Shown: positions 1-8,542 of the stretch, one piece after another
How the letters are laid out: the number at the start of each line of letters is the position of its first letter
Position numbering within the stretch: position 1 is the stretch's first letter
Assembly (NCBI GenBank): GCA_044225555.1
Contig: JBGAIM010000001.1
Span: 496,001 to 560,000 of the forward strand
Reading direction: 5' to 3'
Source of the DNA: JADLHS01 sp044225555
Lineage (GTDB): Bacteria > Verrucomicrobiota > Verrucomicrobiia > Limisphaerales > JADLHS01
Length of the DNA stretch: 64,000 nt
Program-made: the position numbers and the translations under genes
The notes under the pieces: model-generated
What the model saw: the letters and a program-made list of their open reading frames with translations, nothing else
Databases searched by the model: none
Told to the model about the DNA's origin: nothing

Positions 1-402
1 GACGTGGACCTGACCCTGGACGCGTTTGCCAGAGCGCGCTTCGCCAATTCCGTCCGCGTGGCCGCCGACGGGGCCGAGGCGCTGGAACTGTTCTTTGGCA
101 AAGGCGCGTTGGCCGACCACGTCAGAGACTCGCACAATCAAATCGTCCTGTTGGATTTGAACCTGCCCAAAGTCAGTGGGCTCGAAGTACTGCGTCGGCT
201 CAAAGCCGACAAGCGGACCAGCGAAATCCCGGTCGTGATTCTGACGGCTTCCAACAAAGACCAGGACATGATCGAATGCCGTCAGTTGGGAGCGAAAGCA
301 TTCCTCACCAAACCGGTCAGTTTCCAAGGTCTCAGCAAAGTGACGCCAGCCTTAAGCCTGGTCTGGGCGCTGGTCAAACCGGCGACATCCCTGGGCGGTT
401 GA
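1..402 (+). CDS. Response regulator, receiver domain only (5' partial)
   Basis: The frame is open from the first base and ends at a TGA at 400-402, so the start and the first acidic residues of the receiver lie outside the window. The visible 133 residues hold the phospho-acceptor strand (IVLLDLNLP), the hydroxyl position in VVILTASN and the invariant lysine in FLTKPVS, so this is a complete CheY-like fold apart from its first strand. No output domain follows. The pattern of LDLNLPK followed by GLEVLRRLK is that of the Rcp1-type single-domain regulators that pair with phytochrome-like or PAS kinases, and a PAS kinase follows 50 bases downstream. It probably relays phosphate within this cluster. 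The partner is inferred from position only. Confidence 0.85.
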   Translation, partial: DVDLTLDAFARARFANSVRVAADGAEALELFFGKGALADHVRDSHNQIVLLDLNLPKVSGLEVLRRLKADKRTSEIPVVILTASNKDQDMIECRQLGAKAFLTKPVSFQGLSKVTPALSLVWALVKPATSLGG

Positions 403-452
403 TTCCCTGAACCTGCCCTCGCTATGAAAACGGCTTAAACCGAAGCGGAAGC

Positions 453-2339
453 ATGCGGGCGCAACAACAACTCAAAGCCTCGCTGAAGGAAATTGAGGAC
501 CTGAAGGCCTCGCTGGATGAACACGCCATCGTGGCCATCACCGACCCCCAGGGGCGGATCACCTACGTGAACGAGAAGTTCTGCGCCATTTCCCAGTACT
601 CGCGAAAGGAACTGCTGGGACAGGACCACCGGCTCATCAACTCGGGCTTCCACTCGAAGGATTTCATCCGGGAGCTTTGGACCACCATCGGTCACGGCAA
701 GGTCTGGAAGGGAGAAATCAAGAACAAGGCCAAGGACGGCTCGTTCTACTGGGTGGACACCACGATCGTTCCGTTCCTGGACGAGGCGAACAAACCTCGC
801 CAATACGTCGCCATCCGGGCGGACATCACCGAGCGCAAGCGTGCGGAGGAAGCGTTGCGCGAGAGCGAAGCGCGTTTCCGCATGATGGCGGACAGCGCCC
901 CAGTTTTGATCTGGATCAGCGGCACTGACAAACTCTGCACCTGGTTCAACCGTCAATGGCTGGAGTTTGTCGGCCGCACCATGGACCAGGAACTCGGTAA
1001 GGGTTGGCTGGAGAATGTCCACCCCGATGATATCACCCGCTGTCTGCGCATCTACACCACGAGCTTCGAGGCGCGGCAACCGTTCAGCATGGAGTACCGC
1101 TTGCGGCGACATGATGGGCAGTGGCGGTGGATCCTCGACACGGGCATCCCGCAGCACGGTGCCGACAAATTATTTGCGGGTTACATCGGCTCGTGCATGG
1201 ACGTCACAGAGCGCCACCAAGCGGAGGAACGAGTCCGGGATTCCTTGAGTGAAGTCAATGAACTCAAGATGGCGCTGGATGTGCATGCCATCGTGGCCAT
1301 CACCGATCCGCAGGGGAAAATCACCTACGTCAACGAAAAGTTCTGTTCGATTTCAAAGTACTCGCGCGAGGAACTGTTGGGGCAGGACCATCGCCTCATC
1401 AATTCCGGGCATCATCCCAAGGAGTTCATCCAGAATTTGTGGGTGACAATTGCGCACGGCCAGGTATGGCACGGGGAGATCAAGAACCGGGCCAAGGACG
1501 GCTCTTTTTACTGGGTGGATACGACCATCGTGCCGTTCCTGAATGAGCAGGGCAAACCGCGCCAATATGTTGCGATCCGGGCTGACATCACCGCCCGTAA
1601 GCAGGCGGAGGAACAGATTCTGCAATTGAACGTGGAATTGGAAAACCGGGTCACGGAGCGCACGGCCGAGCTCGAGTCCTTCTCCTATTCCGTCTCCCAC
1701 GATCTCCGCGCGCCGTTGCGGGCGATGGCCGGCTATGCCCGGATGATTCAGGAGGACTACGCCGGGGAACTCCCCGCCGAAGCCCATTCGAAGCTGCAAC
1801 GCATTCATGAGAACGCCAACAAGATGGGCCAGTTGATTGACGGATTGCTGGCCTTTTCCCGGTTGAGCCGCCAGCCCCTCAACAAGCGCCTGATTTCGCC
1901 CGAGAAAATTGTGAACCGGGTCTTGGAGGAGCTTCAGGCGGAACAGGTCGGACGCCCCATCAAGATCTCCACCGGCAGTCTGCCCGCGTGCCAGGCGGAT
2001 CCCACGTTGCTGCATCAAGTGTTCATCAACCTGCTTTCCAACGCCTTCAAGTACACGCGCCACCGCAATCCGGCGGAAATCGAAATCGGCTGCCGGAACG
2101 GTGGGGCCTGCACTTATTTCGTTCGGGACAATGGGGCGGGCTTTGAAATGCAATACGCCCACAAACTGTTTGGTGTGTTCCAGCGGTTGCACCGGGCCGA
2201 TCAGTTCGAAGGTACCGGCGTCGGTTTGGCGATTGCGCACCGTATCGTGCATCGCCATGGCGGCAAAATCTGGGCCGAAGCTGAACCAGGGAACGGCGCG
2301 ACGTTCTACTTCACGCTGCAGGGGGACGGGCATGCCTGA
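453..2339 (+). CDS. PAS-PAS-PAS sensor histidine kinase
   Basis: A 628-residue kinase without membrane segments, so a cytoplasmic sensor. Three PAS/PAC units lie at about 18-132, 140-256 and 268-384, followed by a short coiled linker, a HisKA domain with the phospho-acceptor His416 (SVSHDLRAPL), and a HATPase domain with N box (HQVFINLLSNAFKYT, 521-535), G1 (DNGAGF, 559-564) and G2 (GTGVGLAI, 587-594). PAS1 and PAS3 are nearly identical while PAS2 is unrelated in sequence, which points to an internal duplication. The HisKA and ATPase parts resemble the phytochrome/bacteriophytochrome kinase class, but no chromophore domain is present. The gene overlaps the next receiver gene by 8 bases, so the two are probably coupled. 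The signal sensed cannot be read from the sequence. Confidence 0.93.
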   Translation: MRAQQQLKASLKEIEDLKASLDEHAIVAITDPQGRITYVNEKFCAISQYSRKELLGQDHRLINSGFHSKDFIRELWTTIGHGKVWKGEIKNKAKDGSFYWVDTTIVPFLDEANKPRQYVAIRADITERKRAEEALRESEARFRMMADSAPVLIWISGTDKLCTWFNRQWLEFVGRTMDQELGKGWLENVHPDDITRCLRIYTTSFEARQPFSMEYRLRRHDGQWRWILDTGIPQHGADKLFAGYIGSCMDVTERHQAEERVRDSLSEVNELKMALDVHAIVAITDPQGKITYVNEKFCSISKYSREELLGQDHRLINSGHHPKEFIQNLWVTIAHGQVWHGEIKNRAKDGSFYWVDTTIVPFLNEQGKPRQYVAIRADITARKQAEEQILQLNVELENRVTERTAELESFSYSVSHDLRAPLRAMAGYARMIQEDYAGELPAEAHSKLQRIHENANKMGQLIDGLLAFSRLSRQPLNKRLISPEKIVNRVLEELQAEQVGRPIKISTGSLPACQADPTLLHQVFINLLSNAFKYTRHRNPAEIEIGCRNGGACTYFVRDNGAGFEMQYAHKLFGVFQRLHRADQFEGTGVGLAIAHRIVHRHGGKIWAEAEPGNGATFYFTLQGDGHA

Positions 2340-2775
2340 CCAAGCTGCCGAAATCTTGCTGGTAGAGGACAGTCCGGACGACGTCGCTTTCTTCTTCCGC
2401 ACCTTCGAGAAGGCTGGTTTCACTGCCCGATTACGGGCCGTACCGGACGGGGCCGAGGCACTGGATTTTCTCTTCGCCACCGGGCGTTATGCGGGCCGCA
2501 ACCGCGCCTTGCGCCCACGACTGGTTGTTCTGGATTTGAAATTGCCGAAGCTGAGCGGGCTTGAGGTTCTGCGGCGTTTGAAAACCGATCCGGAAACACG
2601 AACCATCCCCATCGTTGTGCTCAGTTCCTCCCAAGAGGAGCGCGACCTCATCGAGAGCTATGCCCTGGGCGCGAACAGTTACATCGTGAAGCCAATGGAT
2701 TTTGACCAGTTTGGCGACTCCGTTCGTGCCCTTGGTCAGTACTGGCTCCAATTTAACCAGACCCCAAAACCCTAG
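2332..2775 (+). CDS. Response regulator, receiver domain only (Rcp1-like)
   Basis: A 147-residue single receiver domain. It begins ILLVEDSPDDVAFF, has the phospho-acceptor aspartate in LVVLDLKLPK, the hydroxyl site in IVVLSSSQ and the lysine in YIVKPMDF, and has no output domain. The ATG at 2332 lies inside the end of the upstream kinase gene (8-base overlap), which supports translational coupling and a kinase-regulator pair. An in-frame extension upstream stays open inside the kinase gene, but the protein family begins at this ATG. The protein is close in sequence to the partial regulator at the left end. It ends 9 bases before the large hybrid kinase, so all of these probably form one operon. 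Confidence 0.92.
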   Translation: MPDQAAEILLVEDSPDDVAFFFRTFEKAGFTARLRAVPDGAEALDFLFATGRYAGRNRALRPRLVVLDLKLPKLSGLEVLRRLKTDPETRTIPIVVLSSSQEERDLIESYALGANSYIVKPMDFDQFGDSVRALGQYWLQFNQTPKP

Positions 2776-2784
2776 CCGATTCCC

Positions 2785-5700
2785 ATGCCCATCGCGCTCA
2801 AAGTCCTGATAGTGGAAGATTCACTGGAGGATGCCGAGCTGATCGTGCGTGAGCTTCGGCGCATGGATTTCACGCCGCAATGGGCCCGGGTTGAAACTGA
2901 ATTGGACTTTCTCCGCGCACTGGCAAGCCCGCTGGATCTGGTTATTTCCGACTATTCAATGCCGCAGTTCAATGGCCTGCGCGCGGCGCAACTCTTGCGC
3001 GAACACAGTCCCGACATTCCCTTTATTCTGGTTTCTGGCACGGTCGGTGAAGAATCCGCGGTCGAAGCCATGAAACACGGCGCCACCGACTATGTGCTCA
3101 AGGATCGGATTGGCCGGCTGGGCAACGCGGTCAAGCGGGCTCTCGAAGAGAAGCAGGTGCGGGACGAACGCCGGCAACTGGAACAGCAACTCCGCTTGCA
3201 AGCCACCGCCCTGGAGACCACCGCCAACGGCATTGTCATCACGGATGCCACCGGAACGATTCTGTGGGTGAATCCCGCCTTCACGCATTGCACGGGCTAC
3301 GCCGCGTCGGAGGCGGTGGGCCAGAACCCGCGGATTCTCAAATCGGGCAAGCATGACGACGCTTTCTACCATGAATTCTGGCAAACGCTCCGCTCCGGGC
3401 AACCGTGGCGCGGCGAATTCATCAACCGGCGGAAGGACGGCAGCCTGTACCACGACGAGCACACGATCACCCCAGTCCGGTCCCAGAATGGCCACATCAC
3501 CCACTACGTCGCCATGTTACACGACGTCACCGAGCGCAAGCGCGCCCGGGAAGCCGCCCGTTTGAAGCAAGAGGCGACGATCCGGAATCAGGCAGTGCTC
3601 CTGAAACTGGCGGCTCACAAAAAGACGGAATTCGATGATGCCCTTCGAGACATCCTGAAGACCGACTCGCTGGCTTTGGCGGTGGGGCGCGTGAGTTATT
3701 GGAAATTGGCTCCCGATTCCAAAAGCCTGGTCTGCGAAGCCCTCTACCTCGCACCGGATGATCGTTGGGAACAAGGCAGCGAGCTGCGCAGTGCCGACTA
3801 TCCCCGATACTTCGCGGCGCTGAAATCGAACCCGCTGATCGCGGCCCCCAACGCGCAGACCGACGCCCGGACCGCGGAATTCACCGCGTCCTATCTCCGG
3901 CCTCCGGGCATTACCTCGATGCTGGATGTGCCGGTGTGGTTGCGCGGATCCCTGGTCGGCGTGGTGTGCCATGAACATCTGGGCGACTCCCGTGCGTGGA
4001 CGAGCGACGAACAGGATTTCGCCCTCTCGATCGGCCACATGGTGTCCCTGGCCTTGGGCGAACGGGAACTGGCCTTGCGGGACCAACGCTTGAATTCCTT
4101 TTTCCGCAACGCCCCCGCCGGGCTCTGTATTCTCGACCGCTACCTGCGTTTTATCCAGATCAACGAAACGCTGGCACTCGCCCATGGCTCGTCGGTCGCG
4201 GAACACTTGGGCACCCCGGTTGGCAAAATCCTGCCGGATCTGGCAAAGGTACTGGAACCAGTTTTACAAAGCGTCCTGACCACCGGCCAGCCAGCGTTGA
4301 ACTTGGAACTCCACGGCGAAACCCGGGCCAAACCAGGAGCGGTTCGCTCCTGGACCGCCTCCTATTTCCCGCTGGCCAATGAGCAGGGCCATCCCGTCGA
4401 AATCGGGTCGGTAGTGGTGGAGATTACCGAACGCATTCAGGCTGAACGGTCGTTGCGGGAGAGCGAGGAGAAATTTCGGCAACTGGCCGAAAACATCAAT
4501 GAAGTATTCTGGATCACCGATCCGTCGAAGCACCAGATGCTCTACGTCAGCCCCGCCTATGAGAAAATCTGGGGACGTCCCGGCGCCAGTCTGCTGGCCT
4601 CGTCGCGCGCCTGGTTCGAAGCCATTCATCCGGACGATCGGGAGCGGATTCAGCAGGCCGTGACGAGTAAACAAAAACAGGGCGAATACGATGAAATCTA
4701 TCGCATCGTTCGCCCGGATGGCTCGCTGCGGTGGATTCATGACTGTGCCGTGCCGTTGCGCAACGCGGCCGGCGAGGTTTACCGCATTGTGGGCACGGCG
4801 GCCGACATCACTGAGCAACGCAAACTGGAGGAGCAATTGCGGCAGGTGCAGAAGATGGAGGCCATTGGCCAACTGGCCGGCGGGGTGGCCCATGATTTCA
4901 ACAATCTGCTGACGGTGATTCGCGGCGGCAGCGATCTGCTGTTGATGACCAATGAACGGTTGTCCGCGGAATCCAAAGACCTGGTCAAGCAGATCATTGC
5001 CGCCGCCGACCGCGCGGCCAATCTGACGCGGCAGTTGTTGACGTTCAGCCGCAAGCAGGTCATGCAGACCAGCACGATCAGCCTGAACGCGCTGCTTGAG
5101 GATCTGGCCAAAATGCTGCGCCGGATCATCGGCGAGGACATCCATCTGGAATGCGATTACGCCCCCGACCTGCCGCCGGTGCGGGCGGACGCGGGCATGT
5201 TGGAGCAGGTGATCATGAATCTCGTCGTCAATGCCCGGGACGCCATGGCGAGCGGTGGAGAATTATCTCTGGCGACCAGCCTCGATGCCCAGGACGAGGT
5301 GTTTCGCCAGTTGAACCGGCCGGAGCCTTCGGGGACGTATGTCTGCCTGCGTGTATCCGATCAGGGAACGGGCATTCCACCGGACGTCCTCCCGCGGATT
5401 TTTGAACCGTTCTTCACCACGAAGGAGGCCGGCAAGGGCACCGGCCTCGGCCTGGCAACCGTGTTCGGCATCGTCCAACAGCACCGCGGGTGGATCAACG
5501 TGCAAAGCAAAGTCGGCACGGGTTCGGACTTCCGGGTTTTCCTGCCCGCCGCCACCCGCGCGCCGGCCAAGCCCAAAACCACGCTCTTCGAAACCGACGT
5601 CAGCCACGGACATGAGACCATTCTGCTGGTCGAGGATGAGTCCTCGGTGCGGGCCCTGGTCCGGAACGTGTTCGAACGCCACGGTTACCGTGTGTTGGAG

Positions 5701-5997
5701 GCCCGCTCGGGCCGGGCCGCGCTGGAAATCTGGAACGAACACGGCAGCCGGATTGATCTGGTGATGACCGACATGGTCATGCCTGATGGGATTACCGGCA
5801 AGATGCTCGTGGAGCAACTGCGCCGGGAGCGCCCTTCCCTGAAAGTCATTTACAGCAGCGGCTACAGCCCGGAAATGATCGGCAAAGATTTCATGTCGGC
5901 CCCGGGGAGCAGCTTCCTCCAAAAACCTTACAACCCGCGCAAACTTCTGAAGACTCTGAGAGACTGCCTGGACGGAAAAGCAGATATCGAACGCTGA
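2785..5997 (+). CDS. Hybrid histidine kinase, REC-PAS-GAF-PAS-PAS-HisKA-HATPase-REC
   Basis: A 1070-residue soluble hybrid kinase. In order: an N-terminal receiver (acceptor Asp56 in VISDYSMPQ), a PAS/PAC at about 135-255, a GAF-like domain at about 265-430, two PAS units at about 435-560 and 565-690, HisKA with His703 (GGVAHDFNNLLT), a HATPase with the FEPFFTTKEAGKGTGLGLA motif, and a C-terminal receiver (Asp996 in VMTDMVMPD). This is the class of kinase that carries both an input and an output receiver, so phosphate may enter from the upstream receivers and leave through the C-terminal one. It follows the receiver gene by 9 bases and is the last gene of the plus-strand cluster. The next gene is convergent. 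The stimulus is unknown. Confidence 0.93.
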   Translation: MPIALKVLIVEDSLEDAELIVRELRRMDFTPQWARVETELDFLRALASPLDLVISDYSMPQFNGLRAAQLLREHSPDIPFILVSGTVGEESAVEAMKHGATDYVLKDRIGRLGNAVKRALEEKQVRDERRQLEQQLRLQATALETTANGIVITDATGTILWVNPAFTHCTGYAASEAVGQNPRILKSGKHDDAFYHEFWQTLRSGQPWRGEFINRRKDGSLYHDEHTITPVRSQNGHITHYVAMLHDVTERKRAREAARLKQEATIRNQAVLLKLAAHKKTEFDDALRDILKTDSLALAVGRVSYWKLAPDSKSLVCEALYLAPDDRWEQGSELRSADYPRYFAALKSNPLIAAPNAQTDARTAEFTASYLRPPGITSMLDVPVWLRGSLVGVVCHEHLGDSRAWTSDEQDFALSIGHMVSLALGERELALRDQRLNSFFRNAPAGLCILDRYLRFIQINETLALAHGSSVAEHLGTPVGKILPDLAKVLEPVLQSVLTTGQPALNLELHGETRAKPGAVRSWTASYFPLANEQGHPVEIGSVVVEITERIQAERSLRESEEKFRQLAENINEVFWITDPSKHQMLYVSPAYEKIWGRPGASLLASSRAWFEAIHPDDRERIQQAVTSKQKQGEYDEIYRIVRPDGSLRWIHDCAVPLRNAAGEVYRIVGTAADITEQRKLEEQLRQVQKMEAIGQLAGGVAHDFNNLLTVIRGGSDLLLMTNERLSAESKDLVKQIIAAADRAANLTRQLLTFSRKQVMQTSTISLNALLEDLAKMLRRIIGEDIHLECDYAPDLPPVRADAGMLEQVIMNLVVNARDAMASGGELSLATSLDAQDEVFRQLNRPEPSGTYVCLRVSDQGTGIPPDVLPRIFEPFFTTKEAGKGTGLGLATVFGIVQQHRGWINVQSKVGTGSDFRVFLPAATRAPAKPKTTLFETDVSHGHETILLVEDESSVRALVRNVFERHGYRVLEARSGRAALEIWNEHGSRIDLVMTDMVMPDGITGKMLVEQLRRERPSLKVIYSSGYSPEMIGKDFMSAPGSSFLQKPYNPRKLLKTLRDCLDGKADIER

Positions 5998-6021
5998 ATT
6001 CAGCTTCCTGGTTCCAACGTG

Positions 6022-7302
6022 TCAGCAATAGACCAGCAAGGACTGGGTGATGGGGTTGATGCGATTGTGGTTGAGAATTTTACTGATCGCGCCCTCGTTC
6101 AAAGGCTGATCGCCGGGGATCAACAGCAGGCCGTTGGGCGTGTAGATGCCTTGGGCGAGCACCATGCCGGGCACGAGTTCGGACAGGAGGACTTCCCGCT
6201 CCCGGCGAGACACGGTGGCTTTGGGCAAAGCACGCAGAAACGCTCGTACGGCCTCGGGATCGTAGGCCGCACCGCTGCCCTGCTTGATCGCCTCGACAGC
6301 GCTGACTTCGTTAAACTGATTCTCCACAAACCCAAGGGCCACCGCGAGCAGCCGCGCGAGCCATGGAATTTCCTCCCCGCGCAACTGGTCAGGGAAGCCC
6401 GTGCCATCAAACCGTTCATGGTGGGCGCGGATGATTACGCCGACTTCCTCCAGGTGATGCCCAAACTTCACGAGGTCCTGACCGAGCTGCGGATGACTGT
6501 TGATCACCGTTAACTCGTCCTCCTTGAGGTTTTCCGGTTCGGTTTCCCAGCGGCGGATTAAATCACGGGGAATGGCCACGAGCCCGATGTCATGCAACCA
6601 CGCCGCGAATTCGAGCACCTGCCGTTTCTCCGCCGGCAGATGCAGCGTGTCCGCGAGCGCGAGACAGATCTCGTGCGCCCGTCGGGCTTGATTGCCGAGG
6701 GTGGGCAGAAAAAACTGGAGCACGTGCAAACCCAGTTGCACGGAGTGCTGCAGATTGTCCGTCAGGGCTCGGTTGAGTTGGGCGAGGGAAGCATTTTGGG
6801 CATCAATCCGCGCCAGTTGCTCCTGCAACGCGCGGTTGGTTTCCGTCAACTCACGGCTCATCACCATCGCCCGGGTCCGGATGACGGTGTTGTGATCCAA
6901 CAGTTCGAACCGCTGGACGGCGTTCCGGACGGTGGCGAGCAGTTCTTCGCGCAACCAGGGTTTCACGATGAACCGGTAGATTTCGCCCTTGTTGATGGCA
7001 TCAATCACCGTATCCAGGCTCAAGACCGCGGTGATCAGAATCCGCGCGGCGTTGGGTTGAAGCTCCTTGGCTTGTGCGAGAAACTCGAGCCCAGTGACGC
7101 CGGGCATCTGGTGATCGGAAATAATGACGGAAAAGTTCTGCCGCTTCAGATCATCGAGGGCCGCGAACGGGTTGGCCGCCGTCACCACTTCGTAACCTTC
7201 GCGCACGAGCGTTTCGCGCAATCCCGCCAGGACGACTTGCTCGTCGTCCACAATCAGCAGGCGATGTGGTGCGGCGACCGGAGTGGTTTCGGGCAGGCTC
7301 AT
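6022..7302 (-). CDS. Response regulator with HD-GYP domain (RpfG-type)
   Basis: A 426-residue protein with a receiver domain (DD at 19-20, acceptor Asp63 in IISDHQMPG, lysine in FIVKPW), a helical linker at about 140-185 and an HD-GYP domain. The HD pair is His237-Asp238 (AWLHDIGL) and the signature reads HHERFDGTGFP at 294-304, with phenylalanine where the family name has tyrosine. HD-GYP proteins hydrolyse cyclic di-GMP, so a phosphorylated form would be expected to lower cyclic di-GMP and favour swimming. It starts 18 bases after the FliT-like gene and runs the same way, so it is probably the last gene of the flagellar operon. The activity is inferred from family residues only. Confidence 0.9.
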   Translation of the reverse strand: MSLPETTPVAAPHRLLIVDDEQVVLAGLRETLVREGYEVVTAANPFAALDDLKRQNFSVIISDHQMPGVTGLEFLAQAKELQPNAARILITAVLSLDTVIDAINKGEIYRFIVKPWLREELLATVRNAVQRFELLDHNTVIRTRAMVMSRELTETNRALQEQLARIDAQNASLAQLNRALTDNLQHSVQLGLHVLQFFLPTLGNQARRAHEICLALADTLHLPAEKRQVLEFAAWLHDIGLVAIPRDLIRRWETEPENLKEDELTVINSHPQLGQDLVKFGHHLEEVGVIIRAHHERFDGTGFPDQLRGEEIPWLARLLAVALGFVENQFNEVSAVEAIKQGSGAAYDPEAVRAFLRALPKATVSRREREVLLSELVPGMVLAQGIYTPNGLLLIPGDQPLNEGAISKILNHNRINPITQSLLVYC

Positions 7303-7320
7303 GCCGGACGCACCTTGCGT

Positions 7321-7713
7321 TCAAGAGTAGGAGTTCCAGACCGCTTGCGTCGGGGTGGTGTAGGATTTGTGAACCCGCCGCAGGTTTTGAGTCACCTGAT
7401 CGAGGTCCAGCTTCCGCAATTCAGCGGCCTGCCGCTGTCCTGCGAGCCAATTTGCATTCCGGCTCTCGAGGGTAATCAGTGTGTTGATGATGCCGCGCAC
7501 GTCGTCCGGGAGGTGCTGGGGATCCTGAGCGCTGGTGCGGCATTCTGCCTGGGCCGCTTCTGTCAGGTGGAGAATCTGCTTCTGCAACCCCTGCTTGGAC
7601 TTCTGGCATTCACTGACGCGTCGCCAGTCTTCCTTCTGGATGGCCAAACCTTCCGCCTGCGACAACTCTTCCCAGGTGCGGTAGGCGGCCACCAGATTTT
7701 TTTTTGCGTTCAT
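7321..7713 (-). CDS. Small flagellar-operon protein, FliT/FlgN-like by position
   Basis: A 130-residue, mostly helical, charged protein that I do not recognise with certainty. It lies directly after fliS in the position where fliT commonly stands, and its length and helical character suit a FliT- or FlgN-type export chaperone. No diagnostic motif is visible, so the function is inference from context. The codons for residues 4 to 7 hold an A9 run (T9 at 7697-7705 on the plus strand), which could allow slippage and loss of frame. It is 24 bases downstream of fliS and 18 bases upstream of the HD-GYP gene, so all three are probably cotranscribed from the sigma-28 type promoter at 8513-8539. Confidence 0.6.
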   Translation of the reverse strand: MNAKKNLVAAYRTWEELSQAEGLAIQKEDWRRVSECQKSKQGLQKQILHLTEAAQAECRTSAQDPQHLPDDVRGIINTLITLESRNANWLAGQRQAAELRKLDLDQVTQNLRRVHKSYTTPTQAVWNSYS

Positions 7714-7737
7714 GACTGGTGGTTCGGTGAGTTTTCG

Positions 7738-8172
7738 TCAGGCCGTGACCAGTTCTGCGGTTGGCGCCAGGGCTTCCCCGGATTCGCCCTGTTTGCGCAG
7801 CATAGTCGCCCAGGCATCGCGAAGCACGCCGAGGCGGGCGATGACTTCGATGACGCCCTTGGGGTCCTTACGGATATTGCTCTCAAGCAGGATCCGGTCG
7901 AAATAGTCGTAGAGGCGGCGAAGTTGAACGGCCAGTTCACCGCCTTGGTCCAGGTTCAGGGAGCAGTCGAGTTCCCGTATGATCTCTTGGGCGCGAATGA
8001 TGTTGTTGTTAACGGTGGTGTTCAACTCAACAGGATCTTCGAGCTGAAATCCGGCCTGGGCGCGGTCGAGGAAACGGATGGCGCCTTCGTACAGCATTAA
8101 CACGAGCTGGCCGGGTGAGGCCGTGCGGGTGGCAACCTGACGGTAGGACTGCCAGGGGTTCTTTGGCTTCAT
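7738..8172 (-). CDS. fliS: Flagellar export chaperone FliS
   Basis: A 144-residue helical protein with the FliS pattern: an N-terminal YRQVATRTASPGQLVLMLYE segment (this chaperone family usually has Y..t.v.taspg.Li.mLYdgai), then RFLDRAQAG, later NTTVNNNIIRAQEIIRELDCSL, and LRRLYDYFDRILLESN. FliS binds the C-terminal tail of flagellin in the cytoplasm, prevents early polymerisation and delivers it to the export gate. The gene starts inside the stop of the preceding FlgM-like gene (ATGA, 8169-8172), so translation is coupled. Two flagellin genes and fliD lie a few kb upstream on the same strand, which fits this role. Confidence 0.92.
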   Translation of the reverse strand: MKPKNPWQSYRQVATRTASPGQLVLMLYEGAIRFLDRAQAGFQLEDPVELNTTVNNNIIRAQEIIRELDCSLNLDQGGELAVQLRRLYDYFDRILLESNIRKDPKGVIEVIARLGVLRDAWATMLRKQGESGEALAPTAELVTA

Positions 8173-8459
8173 GCTTGATTGTCTGAAGAATCCGCCCCGG
8201 CACCCTTGATCTTCAGCGCCAGCAGCGCGGCGATACCCTGGATGGTATCGGCCGGTGGATACTTCACGTTGCTGACGAGTTCGCGCGCGCGCGCCACGGC
8301 TTCGGGGCGGACGGCAGGGATCGCCTGCAGCGCCTGATCCAGGGCTTCGGCCCGGATGAAGGAGGTCGTATCAGCCTCCGGCTGCGGAGTCCGCGTCCGG
8401 GCTTGATTGACGATCACCCGCTGGGCGGCGTCGATGTTAGTATTGGCTTTGACTTCCAT
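8169..8459 (-). CDS. FlgM-like anti-sigma-28 factor (candidate)
   Basis: A 96-residue protein with a polar, probably disordered first half and a C-terminal segment VARARELVSNVKYPPADTI followed by a leucine- and alanine-rich helix. This is the usual FlgM C-terminal layout of a basic helix, a short Gly/Lys-Tyr turn and a second helix that binds sigma-28. FlgM holds sigma-28 inactive until the hook is complete and FlgM is exported. Its gene is first in the fliS operon, overlaps fliS by 4 bases, and is preceded by a sigma-28 type promoter at 8513-8539, as expected for feedback control. The match is by pattern only and the protein could be another small flagellar protein. Confidence 0.5.
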   Translation of the reverse strand: MEVKANTNIDAAQRVIVNQARTRTPQPEADTTSFIRAEALDQALQAIPAVRPEAVARARELVSNVKYPPADTIQGIAALLALKIKGAGADSSDNQA

Positions 8460-8512
8460 AACTTGCCTTGCTTGGCAGGCAGGTTGACTGTTCTTTCGCG
8501 ACTCTATCGGCT

Positions 8513-8539
8513 ATATCGGCTGCGGGTGAAATTACTTAA
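8513..8539 (-). promoter_or_regulatory. Sigma-28 (FliA) type promoter for the flgM-like/fliS operon
   Basis: Read on the minus strand: TTAAGTAA (8532-8539), an 11-base spacer, then GCCGATAT (8513-8520). The enterobacterial consensus is TAAAGTTT-N11-GCCGATAA, so the -10 element matches at 7 of 8 positions and the spacing is exact. A second GCCGATAG occurs just downstream at 8503-8510. The start codon of the flgM-like gene is at 8459, leaving a leader of roughly 45 bases. Confidence 0.7.
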
Positions 8540-8542
8540 GCC

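Noticed and set aside
1353..2480. Long minus-strand open frame opposite the PAS kinase and receiver genes
   Set aside because: It lies fully over well-supported coding sequence on the other strand, has no recognisable domain, and is typical of a high-GC mirror frame.
6592..8100. 502-residue plus-strand open frame opposite the HD-GYP, FliT-like and FliS genes
   Set aside because: The minus-strand genes have clear family motifs; this frame has none and is a mirror frame.
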